Assembly: GCA_027492205.1 (NCBI GenBank)
Contig: JAOZFN010000010.1
Span: forward strand, 1 to 64,000
Direction of reading: 5' to 3'
DNA: 64,000 nucleotides
From: Thermoproteota archaeon
Lineage (GTDB): Archaea > Korarchaeota > Korarchaeia > Korarchaeales > Korarchaeaceae
In this document: piece by piece, positions 1 through 7,769 of the stretch
Layout of the letters: each line of letters starts with the position of its first letter
Numbering within the stretch: position 1 is the first letter of the stretch
Notes under the pieces: model-generated
Seen by the model: the letters and a program-made list of their open reading frames with translations, nothing else
What the model was told of the DNA's origin: nothing
The model's database searches: none
Translations under genes and position numbers: made by a program

Positions 1-115
1 TGGCGAAGTTCGGGGCCCCGTCCCTCGGGGTTATGAGCCACCTCCTGTAGAGACCCTTCGCCGACGAGACCGTCTCCTCCGGGATCTCTCTCCAGTGCCC
101 GACCTTGGGCCGCAT
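1..115 (-). CDS. Cupin-domain protein, N-terminal fragment cut by the window edge
   Basis: The reverse strand reads an open frame from an ATG whose A is shared with the TGA stop of the OsmC gene (TGATG overlap), so the two are translationally coupled. The visible 38 residues contain WLITPRDGAPNFA, which closely matches WLISRKDGAPNFA in the complete small cupin at 13379-13747. This is therefore a second copy of that family, probably a single-domain metal-binding beta-barrel. The rest lies beyond base 1. The family has many functions, so no substrate can be assigned. Confidence 0.7.
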   Translation of the reverse strand, partial: MRPKVGHWREIPEETVSSAKGLYRRWLITPRDGAPNFA

Positions 116-558
116 CACGCTCCTCCCCACTCCAGGTTGAACTCGATGTCCACGCAGTCCCTCAAGGTCCTTGCGAGGTGACAGTACCTCTCCGCTAGAT
201 CGGCCAACCTCTCCGCCTCTTCTTTCGAAAGACCGTCGATCCTGATCGTCGCCCAGATCTTGGTTATTTTGAATCCGCCTTCCCTCAACTCAGTTTTCGT
301 TTTGACCTTGACGGCCAGATTGGCCACACTGAGTTCCATCTTCTTGGCGAACCATACGGCCGTCGTCAGGAGGCACCCGCTCAGGCTGGCGGCGAACAGG
401 TCATCCGGGGAGGGGGCCTCGTTGAGGCCGCCAAACTCTACAGCCATGTCTATCTGAAGCTGATCGCCCCGAGGTAGCCTGACAGCGCCTCCTGTTCGGC
501 CGTTCCACCGCGCCTCAGCCTCACACACTATCGGCCCGTCCGGCTTCTTCACCGCCAA
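115..558 (-). CDS. OsmC/Ohr-like protein
   Basis: The 147-residue product has the OsmC fold pattern: an N-terminal beta region (EAEARWNGRTGG), then ASLSGCLLTTAVWFAKK with the conserved cysteine on the central helix, and ERYCHLARTL with the second. These are the two redox cysteines of hydroperoxide-reducing OsmC/Ohr proteins. I place the start at the TTG at 558 because GGTGAT lies just upstream and the length then matches the family. A longer frame to 690 would run through the promoter and into the divergent EIIA gene. The probable role is peroxide detoxification. It is coupled to the cupin gene downstream. Confidence 0.8.
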   Translation of the reverse strand: MAVKKPDGPIVCEAEARWNGRTGGAVRLPRGDQLQIDMAVEFGGLNEAPSPDDLFAASLSGCLLTTAVWFAKKMELSVANLAVKVKTKTELREGGFKITKIWATIRIDGLSKEEAERLADLAERYCHLARTLRDCVDIEFNLEWGGA

Positions 559-585
559 GGGATCACCCGCACGCCCAGGATACAG

Positions 586-595
586 AAACTTAAAG
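586..595. promoter_or_regulatory. Shared TATA-like element between osmC and EIIA
   Basis: The AAACTTAAAG tract is the only AT-rich element in the 70 bp between the divergent starts at 558 and 629. Its core CTTAAAG/CTTTAAG reads nearly the same on both strands and sits about 33 and 38 nt from the two starts. It could serve TBP in both directions. Confidence 0.45.
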
Positions 596-628
596 AATGT
601 GCACGCCCAACTCTTCGGTCTCCCTCGG

Positions 629-1120
629 ATGCAGGAGATGGATATACTGGTAGTCCTAGATGTGGAGGTCTCATCGGCTGAAGAAGTCATCCGCTATCTG
701 GGAAATCTCCTCCAGGAGAGAAGTTACGTTAAAGATACGTTTGTTGAGGCTACCATCGAGAGAGAAAAGAGCGTACCCACGGGACTGGAACTCGCCGGTG
801 GAGTCAACGCTGCGCTCCCTCACGCTGGCGTCGAGCACGTGAACAAGCCAGCACTGGCGGTAGCCAGGCTCAAGAGGCCCGTCACCTTCAGGAGAATGGA
901 TGATCCGGACTCTGAGGTGCCGGTTCGGATGGTGTTCATGCCCGCCATAAAGGATCCGAGCTCGTACATCCAGACCCTGATGAAGCTCGTTGACGTGTTC
1001 AAGGATCCCCAGGTAATGGAATCTCTAGTGAAAGCGCGCACCGAGCAAGAAGTCGAGCAGATTCTGAGGGAAGGGCTATCGACCCGAGAGGGGCAGGGAG
1101 AGTCTCAGGAAGGTTATTAA
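629..1120 (+). CDS. PTS EIIA component, fructose/galactitol-type
   Basis: This 163-residue protein has the fold-type-2 EIIA pattern: an N-terminal helix that pairs elements for optimum length, TGLELAGGVNAALPHA with the phospho-accepting His (about H65 in LPHA), and a C-terminal VMESLVKARTEQEVEQIL helix. EIIA takes phosphate from HPr and passes it to EIIB. I chose the ATG at 629, with a second in-frame ATG at 638 possible, because an upstream GTG at 599 falls on the TATA region. It is followed by EIIB and EIIC on the same strand, while HPr and EI lie 6 kb away, so the route EI-HPr-EIIA-EIIB-EIIC is complete within the window. Confidence 0.85.
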   Translation: MQEMDILVVLDVEVSSAEEVIRYLGNLLQERSYVKDTFVEATIEREKSVPTGLELAGGVNAALPHAGVEHVNKPALAVARLKRPVTFRRMDDPDSEVPVRMVFMPAIKDPSSYIQTLMKLVDVFKDPQVMESLVKARTEQEVEQILREGLSTREGQGESQEGY

Positions 1121-1156
1121 GTATGGTAGTCCTTACCAGGCCGCCGGGGGGAGTCT

Positions 1157-1483
1157 ATGAGCGCGAAGCCCCGGGACATCAAGATCCTCGTCGCTTGTGG
1201 GACAGCAATAGCTACCGCCACGGTCGTGGCGGGAAAGATCAAGCAGGCCTTTGACAGGCTGAAGATTCCCGTCACGATAGTTCAGTGTAAGGCCTCCGAG
1301 GTCCAGGGGAAGATCGAGGTCTTCGATCCAGACGTGATAGTCGCCAACACGCCAGTCTCCGAGAAGGCCGCCAGGGGTAAGCCCGTGATTAATGGGGTTC
1401 CTTTCCTTACGGGCATAGGGGAGAAGGAGGCTCTGAAGAAAATATTCGAGGCGGTGGGGATAACTCCTCCCGCAGATCTATGA
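1157..1483 (+). CDS. PTS EIIB component, galactitol family
   Basis: This is a small 108-residue cytosolic EIIB with the P-loop-like motif ILVACGTAIATATVV. C14 is the cysteine that carries phosphate between EIIA and the incoming sugar. The rest (IVQCKASEVQG, PDVIVANTP) matches the GatB-type Rossmann-like fold. The start ATG follows a GGGGGGAG Shine-Dalgarno. It lies 36 nt downstream of EIIA and is probably co-transcribed with it. The substrate class suggested by this family is hexitols or pentitols. Confidence 0.88.
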   Translation: MSAKPRDIKILVACGTAIATATVVAGKIKQAFDRLKIPVTIVQCKASEVQGKIEVFDPDVIVANTPVSEKAARGKPVINGVPFLTGIGEKEALKKIFEAVGITPPADL

Positions 1484-1564
1484 AAAATTTACAGGCTCAG
1501 AGTTGCCCAAATCAGCCCAAACCGCTCTCGTGGGTCCCTCTTGGGGCAGCAAGCTGAGGAGCTT

Positions 1565-1602
1565 CTCTTTCTTTTTTGTAACAATCGCTAACTTTATTAG
1601 TA
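1565..1602 (+). promoter_or_regulatory. T-tract terminator and TATA promoter ahead of EIIC
   Basis: After the EIIB stop there is 173 bp without a gene. It holds a pyrimidine/T tract (around 1565-1576) resembling an archaeal oligo-T terminator, and then an AACTTTATTAG TATA-like box. The EIIC start at 1657 has its own GGTGAG site. The transporter subunit may therefore be transcribed separately from EIIA-EIIB. Confidence 0.4.
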
Positions 1603-1656
1603 AGAGTCGAAGTTGTGGTAGTCAGCCGTCGAGCGCAGACGGCTGGTGAGTGTGAG

Positions 1657-2925
1657 ATGGACATCGTCGGAGCAGTCCAATGGTTCCTGGGGCTGGGGGC
1701 CACCGTCGCCATACCGATAATCCTCTTCATAGTGGGTCTCGCCTTCAAGATCCCAGCGAGCAAGGCCTTCAGGGCGGCGCTGACCATCGCCTGCGGCTTC
1801 GTGGGTATCAACCTGGTTATCGGCCTGCTGTGGGGTACCATGAGCGACGTCGCCCAGGCGATGGTGCAGAGGACTGGCATAGAGCTGACCGTCATCGATG
1901 TGGGCTGGCCAGCAGCGGCCGCCATCGCCTGGGGCACGATCGTGGGAGCCCTGACCATTCCCATAGACTTCATCATCAACATCATCATGCTGGCCCTGGG
2001 CCTGACCAAGACCATGGACATCGACTTCTGGAACTACTGGCACTTCGCCTTCACCGGCTCCCTGGTTACCATGGCCACCGACAGCGTCCCGCTCGGCCTG
2101 ATCGCCTCGGCAATAAACGCGATTATCGTGTTCAAACTGGGAGACTGGACGGCTGAGGGAGTCCAAGAGATGCTCGGGATCCCCGGCATCTCGCTCCCCC
2201 ACGGCTTCTCCGCCGCCTACGTCCCAATAGGCATTCCCATCAAGAAGGCGATCGATGCCATACCACCTCTGCGAGACGTCAGGGCCGACCCAGAGGCCAT
2301 CCGGGAGAGACTGGGGGTACTGGGAGAGCCCATGGTCATAGGCTTCGTAATCGGCATCCTGCTGGCCATTGCTGCCGGCCAGGACGTAGCCGGTATCCTG
2401 AACACGGGCGTCACCCTGGCCGGCGTCATGTACCTGATGCCAAAGGTCGTAGCGATACTGATGGAGGGTCTGGTCCCGATCTCTGAAGCTGGCAAGAAGA
2501 TCCTGGAGGAGAAGTACGGCGGAAGGGAGATGTACATAGGTCTGGACTCTGCAATCGCCATCGGTCACCCGACCGCCATCGCCGCGGCCTTGATACTGGT
2601 GCCCATCACCATTGGCCTGGCGTTCATCCTGCCCGGCAACAAGTTCCTGCCCCTTGCCGACCTGGCCGTGTTGCCCTTCATGGTCTGCATGCTGGTGCCG
2701 ATCGTGAAGGGCAACGTGGTTCACACCGTGATCATCGGGGCCATAGTCCTAATCCCGGCCATGTACATCGGCACCTTCTTGGCGCCGTACGTGACCCAGG
2801 CCGCCATCACGGCCGGCTTTGAGGCCCCAGAGGGGGCGACCCTGATTTCCAGCATCTGCGACGGGACCAATCCGCTGACCTTCGTCCTCTTCTTGCCGTT
2901 CTACCTCCTCTTCGGGAAGAAGTGA
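1657..2925 (+). CDS. PTS EIIC permease, galactitol family
   Basis: The 422-residue polytopic membrane protein carries GatC-family hallmarks. These are an N-terminal hydrophobic pair (FLGLGATVAIPIILFIVGLAF), long amphipathic-free helices throughout, and a conserved cytoplasmic YGGREMYIGLDSAIAIGHP segment followed by SICDGTNPLTF near the C-terminus. It would translocate and help phosphorylate a polyol or sugar. The start is the ATG at 1657 behind GGTGAG; the frame is open to 1615 but lacks a ribosome site there. Unlike the bacterial galactitol operon, no dehydrogenase or aldolase is adjacent. The nearest sugar enzyme is ribulose-phosphate 3-epimerase at 6.8 kb, which would suit a pentitol as well as a hexitol. 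Confidence 0.88.
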   Translation: MDIVGAVQWFLGLGATVAIPIILFIVGLAFKIPASKAFRAALTIACGFVGINLVIGLLWGTMSDVAQAMVQRTGIELTVIDVGWPAAAAIAWGTIVGALTIPIDFIINIIMLALGLTKTMDIDFWNYWHFAFTGSLVTMATDSVPLGLIASAINAIIVFKLGDWTAEGVQEMLGIPGISLPHGFSAAYVPIGIPIKKAIDAIPPLRDVRADPEAIRERLGVLGEPMVIGFVIGILLAIAAGQDVAGILNTGVTLAGVMYLMPKVVAILMEGLVPISEAGKKILEEKYGGREMYIGLDSAIAIGHPTAIAAALILVPITIGLAFILPGNKFLPLADLAVLPFMVCMLVPIVKGNVVHTVIIGAIVLIPAMYIGTFLAPYVTQAAITAGFEAPEGATLISSICDGTNPLTFVLFLPFYLLFGKK

Positions 2926-2936
2926 CCCCATCCCTC

Positions 2937-2952
2937 TTCCCCTCTTTTTATT
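2937..2952 (+). terminator. Oligo-T terminator after EIIC
   Basis: Directly after the EIIC stop lies CTTCCCCTCTTTTTATT. Such pyrimidine-rich, T-run ends are the usual intrinsic termination signal in archaea. No hairpin is visible. Confidence 0.4.
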
Positions 2953-2997
2953 ACGGCTGGCTTCCTCTAAAGGTTCGTCAGAAGGAGGGACTCCATA

Positions 2998-3486
2998 TTG
3001 GACGAGTTTAACAGAGGCAAGGCCGTCCTTCTCTCGTACAAGAGAGAGATCGCGGTGACGATGGTCGTTCTGGTGCTCACCGTAATGTGGCTCCACTCGG
3101 CCTTCAGCGTTCACTCCAACCTCAGGCTCGTGTACGCCCAACCCTACGTTAGCGGAGACTTCACCGGTCTTGCGTTGAACTTCACACTAAAGAACGACGG
3201 ATTCTACCCACTCTTCGTTTCTGCGGGCATGAGCCTGAGAGACCCGGAGACGGGGGATGTGATCGAGAACTTCTCTGCTTCACTGGGACTGGTCAAGGGT
3301 CGCAGCGACGGCTACAGGGTACTCCTGCTCCCGCTGCCGCCCCAGACAATCGAGCACCTCCCCCCGAGGATCGAGGTCGACGTGGTGAGCTACTACGAGG
3401 CAAAGCTGTTTTGGCTGCCCGGCATTCGCGTGCCTCTCCACAAGGAGCTCATCGCTCCCGTGCTGAACGAGACGTGGAGGGGGTGA
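2998..3486 (+). CDS. Single-pass membrane-anchored protein of unknown function
   Basis: The 162-residue product has a short basic cytoplasmic N-terminus (about residues 1-17), one hydrophobic segment (AVTMVVLVLTVMWLHSAF, about 19-36), and an extracytoplasmic region predicted to be beta-rich (GLALNFTLKNDGFYPLFVSAG). It may be an LEA14-like or Ig-like domain. The TTG start is supported by GGAGGGA seven bases upstream. I do not recognise the family. It follows EIIC and could be a surface accessory to sugar uptake, but that is only a guess from position. Confidence 0.65.
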   Translation: MDEFNRGKAVLLSYKREIAVTMVVLVLTVMWLHSAFSVHSNLRLVYAQPYVSGDFTGLALNFTLKNDGFYPLFVSAGMSLRDPETGDVIENFSASLGLVKGRSDGYRVLLLPLPPQTIEHLPPRIEVDVVSYYEAKLFWLPGIRVPLHKELIAPVLNETWRG

Positions 3487-3536
3487 CAGAATCGACCTCG
3501 GAGAGAGAAACGCCAAAAAAGGACTCGGGGAGGAGC

Positions 3537-4667
3537 TTAAACCAGCTCCTCCGGGTTCTCCAAGAGTTCGACCACCCGCCTGAGGAACCTGGCGGCGGGC
3601 ACGCCGTCCACGGCCCTGTGGTCGAAGACCAGACAGAGGGCCATCTGGGGCCTGACCTCGATCTCCCCTCCAGTTACGACCGGCGTCTGGGTGATCGCGC
3701 CCACGCCGAGTATGGCGGACTGAGGCGGATTGATGATCGGCGTGAATATCTCCACTCCCTCGGAGCCCAGGTTCGAGACAGTGAATGTGCCCCCGGAGAC
3801 GTCCCTGGGGCTGAGCCCCTCCTCGCTCCGAGCCCTGCTTGCAAGCTCCTCTATTTCCCTGGTTATCTGCATCAAGTCCTTCTTGTTGGCGTCTCGGACG
3901 ACGGGCACCACGAGCCCGTCTGGAATGCTCACCGCGACGCCCACATTGATATCGTCGTAAACGACAATTTTGTCTCCCACAACGCTCGAGTTAAGTTCTC
4001 TGTTCTCCTCGAGGGCCTTGGCCACCGCCTTCACCACGAGGGCTGTTATTGAGAACTTTCTCCCCCCGGCAGCTTCGCGCCTCCTGAGTTCTAGAACTCT
4101 CGACATGTCCGCCCTCATGACTATCGTGACGCTCGGGATCTCCCTATGACTCTCCGTCAGCCTTCTGGCTATAGTTCCCCTCTTGCCAGTCAGCTCGATC
4201 TCCTTCAGGACTCTCGGCCCCTCCTCGCCAAGCTCAGCCCTGAGCCCGGTGGATTCCACGTACCTGAGGATGTCCTCTCTGGTTATCCTCCCGCCGGGGC
4301 CCGTACCCTGCACCTCCCTGAGGTCGATCCCGTACTCCCTGGCCAGCCGCCTGGCGGCCGGGCTGGCCCTCACCTCCAACACCTCGCGGGGGGCCTCCCG
4401 CCTGAACTCCTCCTCCGAGACCTGTTCCCCAGGAGCCGCGATGATGGCCAGCGCCGTGAGCACCGGAACTTCCTCTCCCTCCTGTACGAGGATCTTGACG
4501 AGCACGCCGTCGGCGGGCGATTCGATCGGAAAGGTGGTCTTCTCCCCTTCTGCGGTCGCTATCTCCTCGCCCCTCTTGACGGGCTCACCCTCTCTCTTCA
4601 GCCACCTGACCAGCTTTCCCGTCTTCATTCCCGGGTCGAGGCGGGGCATCACGACCTTCCACGGCAT
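3537..4667 (-). CDS. 2-oxoacid dehydrogenase E2 (dihydrolipoyl acyltransferase)
   Basis: Three domains are visible in 376 residues. The lipoyl domain spans about 1-78, with the lipoyl-lysine near K43 in EGEKTTF. The peripheral-subunit-binding domain spans about 100-135 (ASPAARRLAREYGIDL, GTGPGGRITREDIL). The catalytic acyltransferase core ends in DHRAVDG, with catalytic H350 and D354. The enzyme moves the acyl group from E1 to CoA. It lies downstream of E1beta and E1alpha on the same strand and is probably one operon with them. No E3 dihydrolipoyl dehydrogenase or lipoate ligase is in the window. The substrate (pyruvate, acetoin or branched-chain 2-oxoacid) is not decided by E2. Confidence 0.92.
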   Translation of the reverse strand: MPWKVVMPRLDPGMKTGKLVRWLKREGEPVKRGEEIATAEGEKTTFPIESPADGVLVKILVQEGEEVPVLTALAIIAAPGEQVSEEEFRREAPREVLEVRASPAARRLAREYGIDLREVQGTGPGGRITREDILRYVESTGLRAELGEEGPRVLKEIELTGKRGTIARRLTESHREIPSVTIVMRADMSRVLELRRREAAGGRKFSITALVVKAVAKALEENRELNSSVVGDKIVVYDDINVGVAVSIPDGLVVPVVRDANKKDLMQITREIEELASRARSEEGLSPRDVSGGTFTVSNLGSEGVEIFTPIINPPQSAILGVGAITQTPVVTGGEIEVRPQMALCLVFDHRAVDGVPAARFLRRVVELLENPEELV

Positions 4668-4685
4668 CGCGATCCTCCCGACTGG

Positions 4686-5675
4686 TTACACCATGCCTTC
4701 CACCGCCTCAACTATGTCCTTTGCCCAGCGCATGTACCGGTTCTCGAGCGGGGGGGAGAACGGGATGGGCATATCGGGCGACGCCACCCTCACGATCGGG
4801 GCGTCTAGATAGTCGAAAGCTCCCTCGACGATCGTGGCCGCCAGCTCGGCGGTGACGCCGCCGGTCTTGCAGTCGTCCGCCGCCACGACGGCCCTCCCCG
4901 TCTTCTTCACGGACTCCACTATCGTCTGCCTGTCCAGGGGGTTGAGGGTCCTTGGATCAATCACCTCCGCGCTTATCCCCTTCTTTTCGAGCTCTTCAGC
5001 GGCCTTCAGAGCCTCGTGAACCATCCTGGACACCGCCACTATGGTGACGTCGCTCCCCTCTCTCTTAACATCCGCCACGCCCAGGGGGATCTCGTAGGGC
5101 TCCTCCGGCACGGGGCCCTTTACCCCGTAGTAGAGGACGGCGCACTCAACGAACAGCACTGGATTGTCGTCCCTTATGGAGCCGATTATCAGCCCCTTCG
5201 CGTCGTAGGGGGTTGAGGGAGTCACCACCTTCAGGCCCGGGACGTTCATGTACCAGGCCGGGAAGAAGTTGGAGTGCTGGGCGGCGTGCGCCCTCCCCAG
5301 GCTGTACTGGGTCCTCACCACGAGGGGGATCCTCAGCTTCCCCCCGGATGAGAACCTCATCTTCGCGGCCTGGATGACCAGCTGCTCGGTCGCTATGGGC
5401 AGGAAGTCCATGTACATGATCTCGGCCACGGGCCTGAGACCCATTATTGCGGCCCCTATGGCGGCGCCCACAATCGCGATCTCTGAGATGGGGGTGTCTC
5501 TGACCCTCTCCGGGCCGAACTCCTCAAGGAGGCCCTTGGTGACCTTGAAGGCGCCCCCGTAAGCGCCTATGTCCTCTCCCATCAGGACGACGCTCTCGTC
5601 CCTCTGCATCTCCTGCCTGAGGCCCTCCCTGATGGCCTCGGCGTAGGTCAGGATCCTCTCCTCACCTGTGCTCAC
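4686..5675 (-). CDS. 2-oxoacid (pyruvate/acetoin) dehydrogenase E1 beta subunit
   Basis: This 329-residue transketolase-like protein has the thiamine-binding GEDIGAYGGAF, DTPISEIAIVGAAIGAA and YMDFLPIATEQL segments, and a C-terminal transketolase domain (EVIDPRTLNPLD). With E1alpha it forms the heterotetramer that decarboxylates the 2-oxoacid on thiamine diphosphate. The GTG start overlaps the E1alpha stop in GTGA, so the two are translationally coupled. The overall pattern resembles pyruvate/acetoin-type E1 rather than fused E1 enzymes. An 18-nt gap leads to E2. Confidence 0.92.
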   Translation of the reverse strand: MSTGEERILTYAEAIREGLRQEMQRDESVVLMGEDIGAYGGAFKVTKGLLEEFGPERVRDTPISEIAIVGAAIGAAIMGLRPVAEIMYMDFLPIATEQLVIQAAKMRFSSGGKLRIPLVVRTQYSLGRAHAAQHSNFFPAWYMNVPGLKVVTPSTPYDAKGLIIGSIRDDNPVLFVECAVLYYGVKGPVPEEPYEIPLGVADVKREGSDVTIVAVSRMVHEALKAAEELEKKGISAEVIDPRTLNPLDRQTIVESVKKTGRAVVAADDCKTGGVTAELAATIVEGAFDYLDAPIVRVASPDMPIPFSPPLENRYMRWAKDIVEAVEGMV

Positions 5676-6700
5676 GCGTAAACCACCTCCCAGAGCTTGT
5701 CGAACTCGAGGACCTCGCTCTCCTCGGCGAACTTCACTGCCTCCTCGATCTCTTTGGCCACCTCTTCTCTGACCTCCTTCAGGCGATCTTCTGTGGTAAT
5801 TCCAGCCTCAATTAACTTCTGCTCGAACCTGGGGAGCGGATCCTTCTTCTCCCATTCTTCGACCTCCCCCTTGGGCCTGTACGTGGCCTTGTCGTAGACG
5901 CCGTGCCCCTTGAGCCGGTAGGTGATGAACTCTATGAGGGTTGGACCCTCTCCGCGGAGCGCCCGATCGGCGGCCTCTTTGGTGGCCTTGTAGACGCTGA
6001 GGACGTCGTTTCCGTCGGCAATCACGCCGGGCATGCCGTAGGCCGCGGCTCGGTAGGCAACCCGGCCGCACGTTATCGACTTTCTCGCCGGCATGGACAT
6101 GCCCCACTGGTTGTTCTCGCAGGCGAAGATGACCGGGAGCTTCCAGAAGGAGGCGAGGTTGAGCCCCTCGTGGAACGCGCCGGTGTTCGCGGCGCCGTCG
6201 CTGAAGAACCCGACGACGACGCCCCTTTCTCCCCTGTACCTCAGGGCCAGCGCGGCCCCTGCCGCTATGGGTATCCCGCTCCCCACGATCGCCGAGGCCC
6301 AGAGGGCGCCCCGCTTGGGATCTATGGCCACGTGCATGGACCCGCCGAGTCCCTTGACCACGCCGGTCTCCTTGCCGAATAGCTCGGCCATGACCTCCTT
6401 CGGCGGGATGCCCATGGCCAGCGCGTGCCCGTGGCCCCTGTGGTGGCTTACTATGTATCCAAACCCTTCTATTGCCCGGGCCACGCCTACGGCAATTGCC
6501 TCCTCTCCAGTATAGAGGTGGGCGGTTCCCTGGATCCTGGCCTCATAGAGGTACAGCTGCTCCACCCTGTTTTCGAAGAGGCGAAGTTCGACCAGCTTCC
6601 TGTACATCCGAAGGAGGTCTCCCTCGGTCAGCCCGAGTGAAAGAGCCTCTTGAACTGAGACCTCCCCAATCTCCTCTATCTCGATCTCGAGCTTGGCCAA
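5672..6700 (-). CDS. 2-oxoacid (pyruvate/acetoin) dehydrogenase E1 alpha subunit
   Basis: The 342-residue protein has the family hallmarks HRGHGHALAMG, GKGxGGSMHV-like KGLGGSMHV, and the thiamine-diphosphate/Mg motif that runs from about residue 167 to the NN at 196-197. The first glycine of the usual GDG is serine here (FFSDGAAN, S167). The spacing and the rest of the motif resemble acetoin and pyruvate dehydrogenases. The TTG start lies behind GGTG, with a TATA box at 6731-6744. It is the first gene of the E1alpha-E1beta-E2 operon. A third possibility besides pyruvate and acetoin is branched-chain 2-oxoacids. Confidence 0.9.
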   Translation of the reverse strand: MAKLEIEIEEIGEVSVQEALSLGLTEGDLLRMYRKLVELRLFENRVEQLYLYEARIQGTAHLYTGEEAIAVGVARAIEGFGYIVSHHRGHGHALAMGIPPKEVMAELFGKETGVVKGLGGSMHVAIDPKRGALWASAIVGSGIPIAAGAALALRYRGERGVVVGFFSDGAANTGAFHEGLNLASFWKLPVIFACENNQWGMSMPARKSITCGRVAYRAAAYGMPGVIADGNDVLSVYKATKEAADRALRGEGPTLIEFITYRLKGHGVYDKATYRPKGEVEEWEKKDPLPRFEQKLIEAGITTEDRLKEVREEVAKEIEEAVKFAEESEVLEFDKLWEVVYA

Positions 6701-6730
6701 CGTGGAGGCACCGTTGAAAAGTATAGGACA

Positions 6731-6744
6731 ATCTTATAGTTTTT
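6731..6744 (-). promoter_or_regulatory. TATA box of the E1/E2 operon
   Basis: On the minus strand AAAACTATAAGAT lies about 35 nt upstream of the E1alpha TTG. A short leader carrying GGTG separates them. No other AT-rich element occurs between this start and the rpe stop at 6761. Confidence 0.55.
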
Positions 6745-6760
6745 GATGAAGTGCGTCGGT

Positions 6761-7426
6761 TCACGCCCTGCCCTCCGCGCACCTCCTGAGCAACCTCGCG
6801 GCTTCTGCCGGGTCTTCTTTACCAAATATCGCCGAACCGGCGATCAATACGGTGGCTCCGGCCTCGACGACCTTACTGACGGTTGAGCAGTTCATCCCTC
6901 CATCCACGGCTATCTCCAGATTGAGTTTCCCGTCCTCTATCAGCCGCCTCAGCTTCCATATCTTTCGGAGCGTTCCCTCGATGAACCTCTGACCCCCAAA
7001 CCCGGGCTCAACGGTCATAACGAGGACCCGGTCGACCGAGTCGAGTAACTCTTCGATCGTCGAGAGGGGGGTGCCGGGGTTCAAGGCCACCCCGACCTTC
7101 ACGCCAGCAGATCTGAGCGACGTCGAGAGGTAGATCGGCCTGCTTGCGGCCTCTACGTGGAAGTAGACCACGTCCGCTCCTGCCTCCGCAAACCTCTCAG
7201 CATACCTCTCTGGAAGCTCTATCATCAGGTGAGCCTCTATCGGGAGGTCGGTTGTCCGCCTGAGAGCCCTGACGACGGGGAGCCCAAAGGAGAGGTTGGG
7301 AACGAAGTGACCGTCCATGACGTCCACGTGGATGCTGTCCACCCCACCTTCCTGGGCGCGAGCAACCTCCTCTCTGAGATTCGAGAGGTCTGCAGAGAGT
7401 ATGGAAGCAGAGAGACTGACGGTCAT
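6761..7426 (-). CDS. rpe: Ribulose-phosphate 3-epimerase
   Basis: The 221-residue TIM-barrel contains SASILSADL at the N-terminus, IHVDVMDGHFVPNLSFG with the catalytic metal-binding Asp, EAHLMI, MTVEPGFGGQRF and VDGGMN. These are the complete active-site set of Rpe, which interconverts ribulose 5-phosphate and xylulose 5-phosphate. The start is the ATG at 7426, which lies 26 nt from the centre of a TATA tract and so looks leaderless. It is divergent from ptsH. Placement between PTS genes suggests that the imported substrate ends up as a pentose phosphate, though this is inference. It could also work with HPS/PHI at 56 kb. Confidence 0.93.
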   Translation of the reverse strand: MTVSLSASILSADLSNLREEVARAQEGGVDSIHVDVMDGHFVPNLSFGLPVVRALRRTTDLPIEAHLMIELPERYAERFAEAGADVVYFHVEAASRPIYLSTSLRSAGVKVGVALNPGTPLSTIEELLDSVDRVLVMTVEPGFGGQRFIEGTLRKIWKLRRLIEDGKLNLEIAVDGGMNCSTVSKVVEAGATVLIAGSAIFGKEDPAEAARLLRRCAEGRA

Positions 7427-7445
7427 TCGACTCAACGTCCTAGAC

Positions 7446-7457
7446 AATTATTTAAGG
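7446..7457. promoter_or_regulatory. Shared TATA element between rpe and ptsH
   Basis: AATTATTTAAGG is the only AT-rich stretch in the 57 bp between the two starts. Its centre (about 7452) is 26 nt from the rpe ATG and 32 nt from the first ptsH ATG. Either strand gives a plausible archaeal TATA box, suggesting coordinate expression of rpe and the general PTS proteins. Confidence 0.55.
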
Positions 7458-7483
7458 ATCCTTTCCCTTCGGGTTGGCTTCGG

Positions 7484-7768
7484 ATGTGCTCAATGGCCCG
7501 CGCCGAAACGACTGTTCAGCTGAAGAACAAGGTGGGCCTCCACGCCAGACCAGCATCCCTCTTCGTGCAGACGGCAAAGAAGTTCAAGTCAAAAATCGTC
7601 GTCAGAAAGGATGATAAGGAAGCCGACGCAAAGAGCATCCTCGGAGTGCTCTCTCTGGGCGCCGAGTACGGGCACTGGATAACGATAGTGGCTGAAGGAG
7701 ATGATGCTGAGGAGGCGGTCCAGGCCCTGGCGTCCCTAGTTGAGAGCCGCTTCGGGGAGGCGGAGTAA
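7484..7768 (+). CDS. ptsH: PTS phosphocarrier protein HPr
   Basis: This 94-residue HPr has the active-site block KVGLHARPASLFV (phospho-His at H20 from the chosen start) and the regulatory-serine region KSILGVLSLGAEYG (S51). The serine looks like the bacterial HPr-kinase site, although no HPr kinase is seen here. The ATG at 7484 lies about 6 nt after the expected transcription start. A second in-frame ATG at 7493 would give 91 residues. It is followed after one base by EI, forming ptsHI. HPr receives phosphate from EI and gives it to EIIA at 629-1120. Confidence 0.92.
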   Translation: MCSMARAETTVQLKNKVGLHARPASLFVQTAKKFKSKIVVRKDDKEADAKSILGVLSLGAEYGHWITIVAEGDDAEEAVQALASLVESRFGEAE

Positions 7769-7769
7769 C

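Noticed and set aside
559-690. A longer OsmC start reaching 690
   Set aside because: The added region is rich in Ser and Thr, crosses the promoter and overlaps the divergent EIIA gene. The TTG at 558 has a ribosome-binding site.
1597-2724. A 375-codon open frame on the minus strand inside the EIIC gene
   Set aside because: It is antisense to an intact membrane permease, and its sequence is rich in Asp, Gly, His and Gln, with the composition of a shadow frame.
7157-7483. A longer N-terminus for HPr, extending into the rpe gene
   Set aside because: The added 109 residues are antisense to conserved rpe sequence. The shared TATA box and the standard HPr length place the start at 7484 or 7493.
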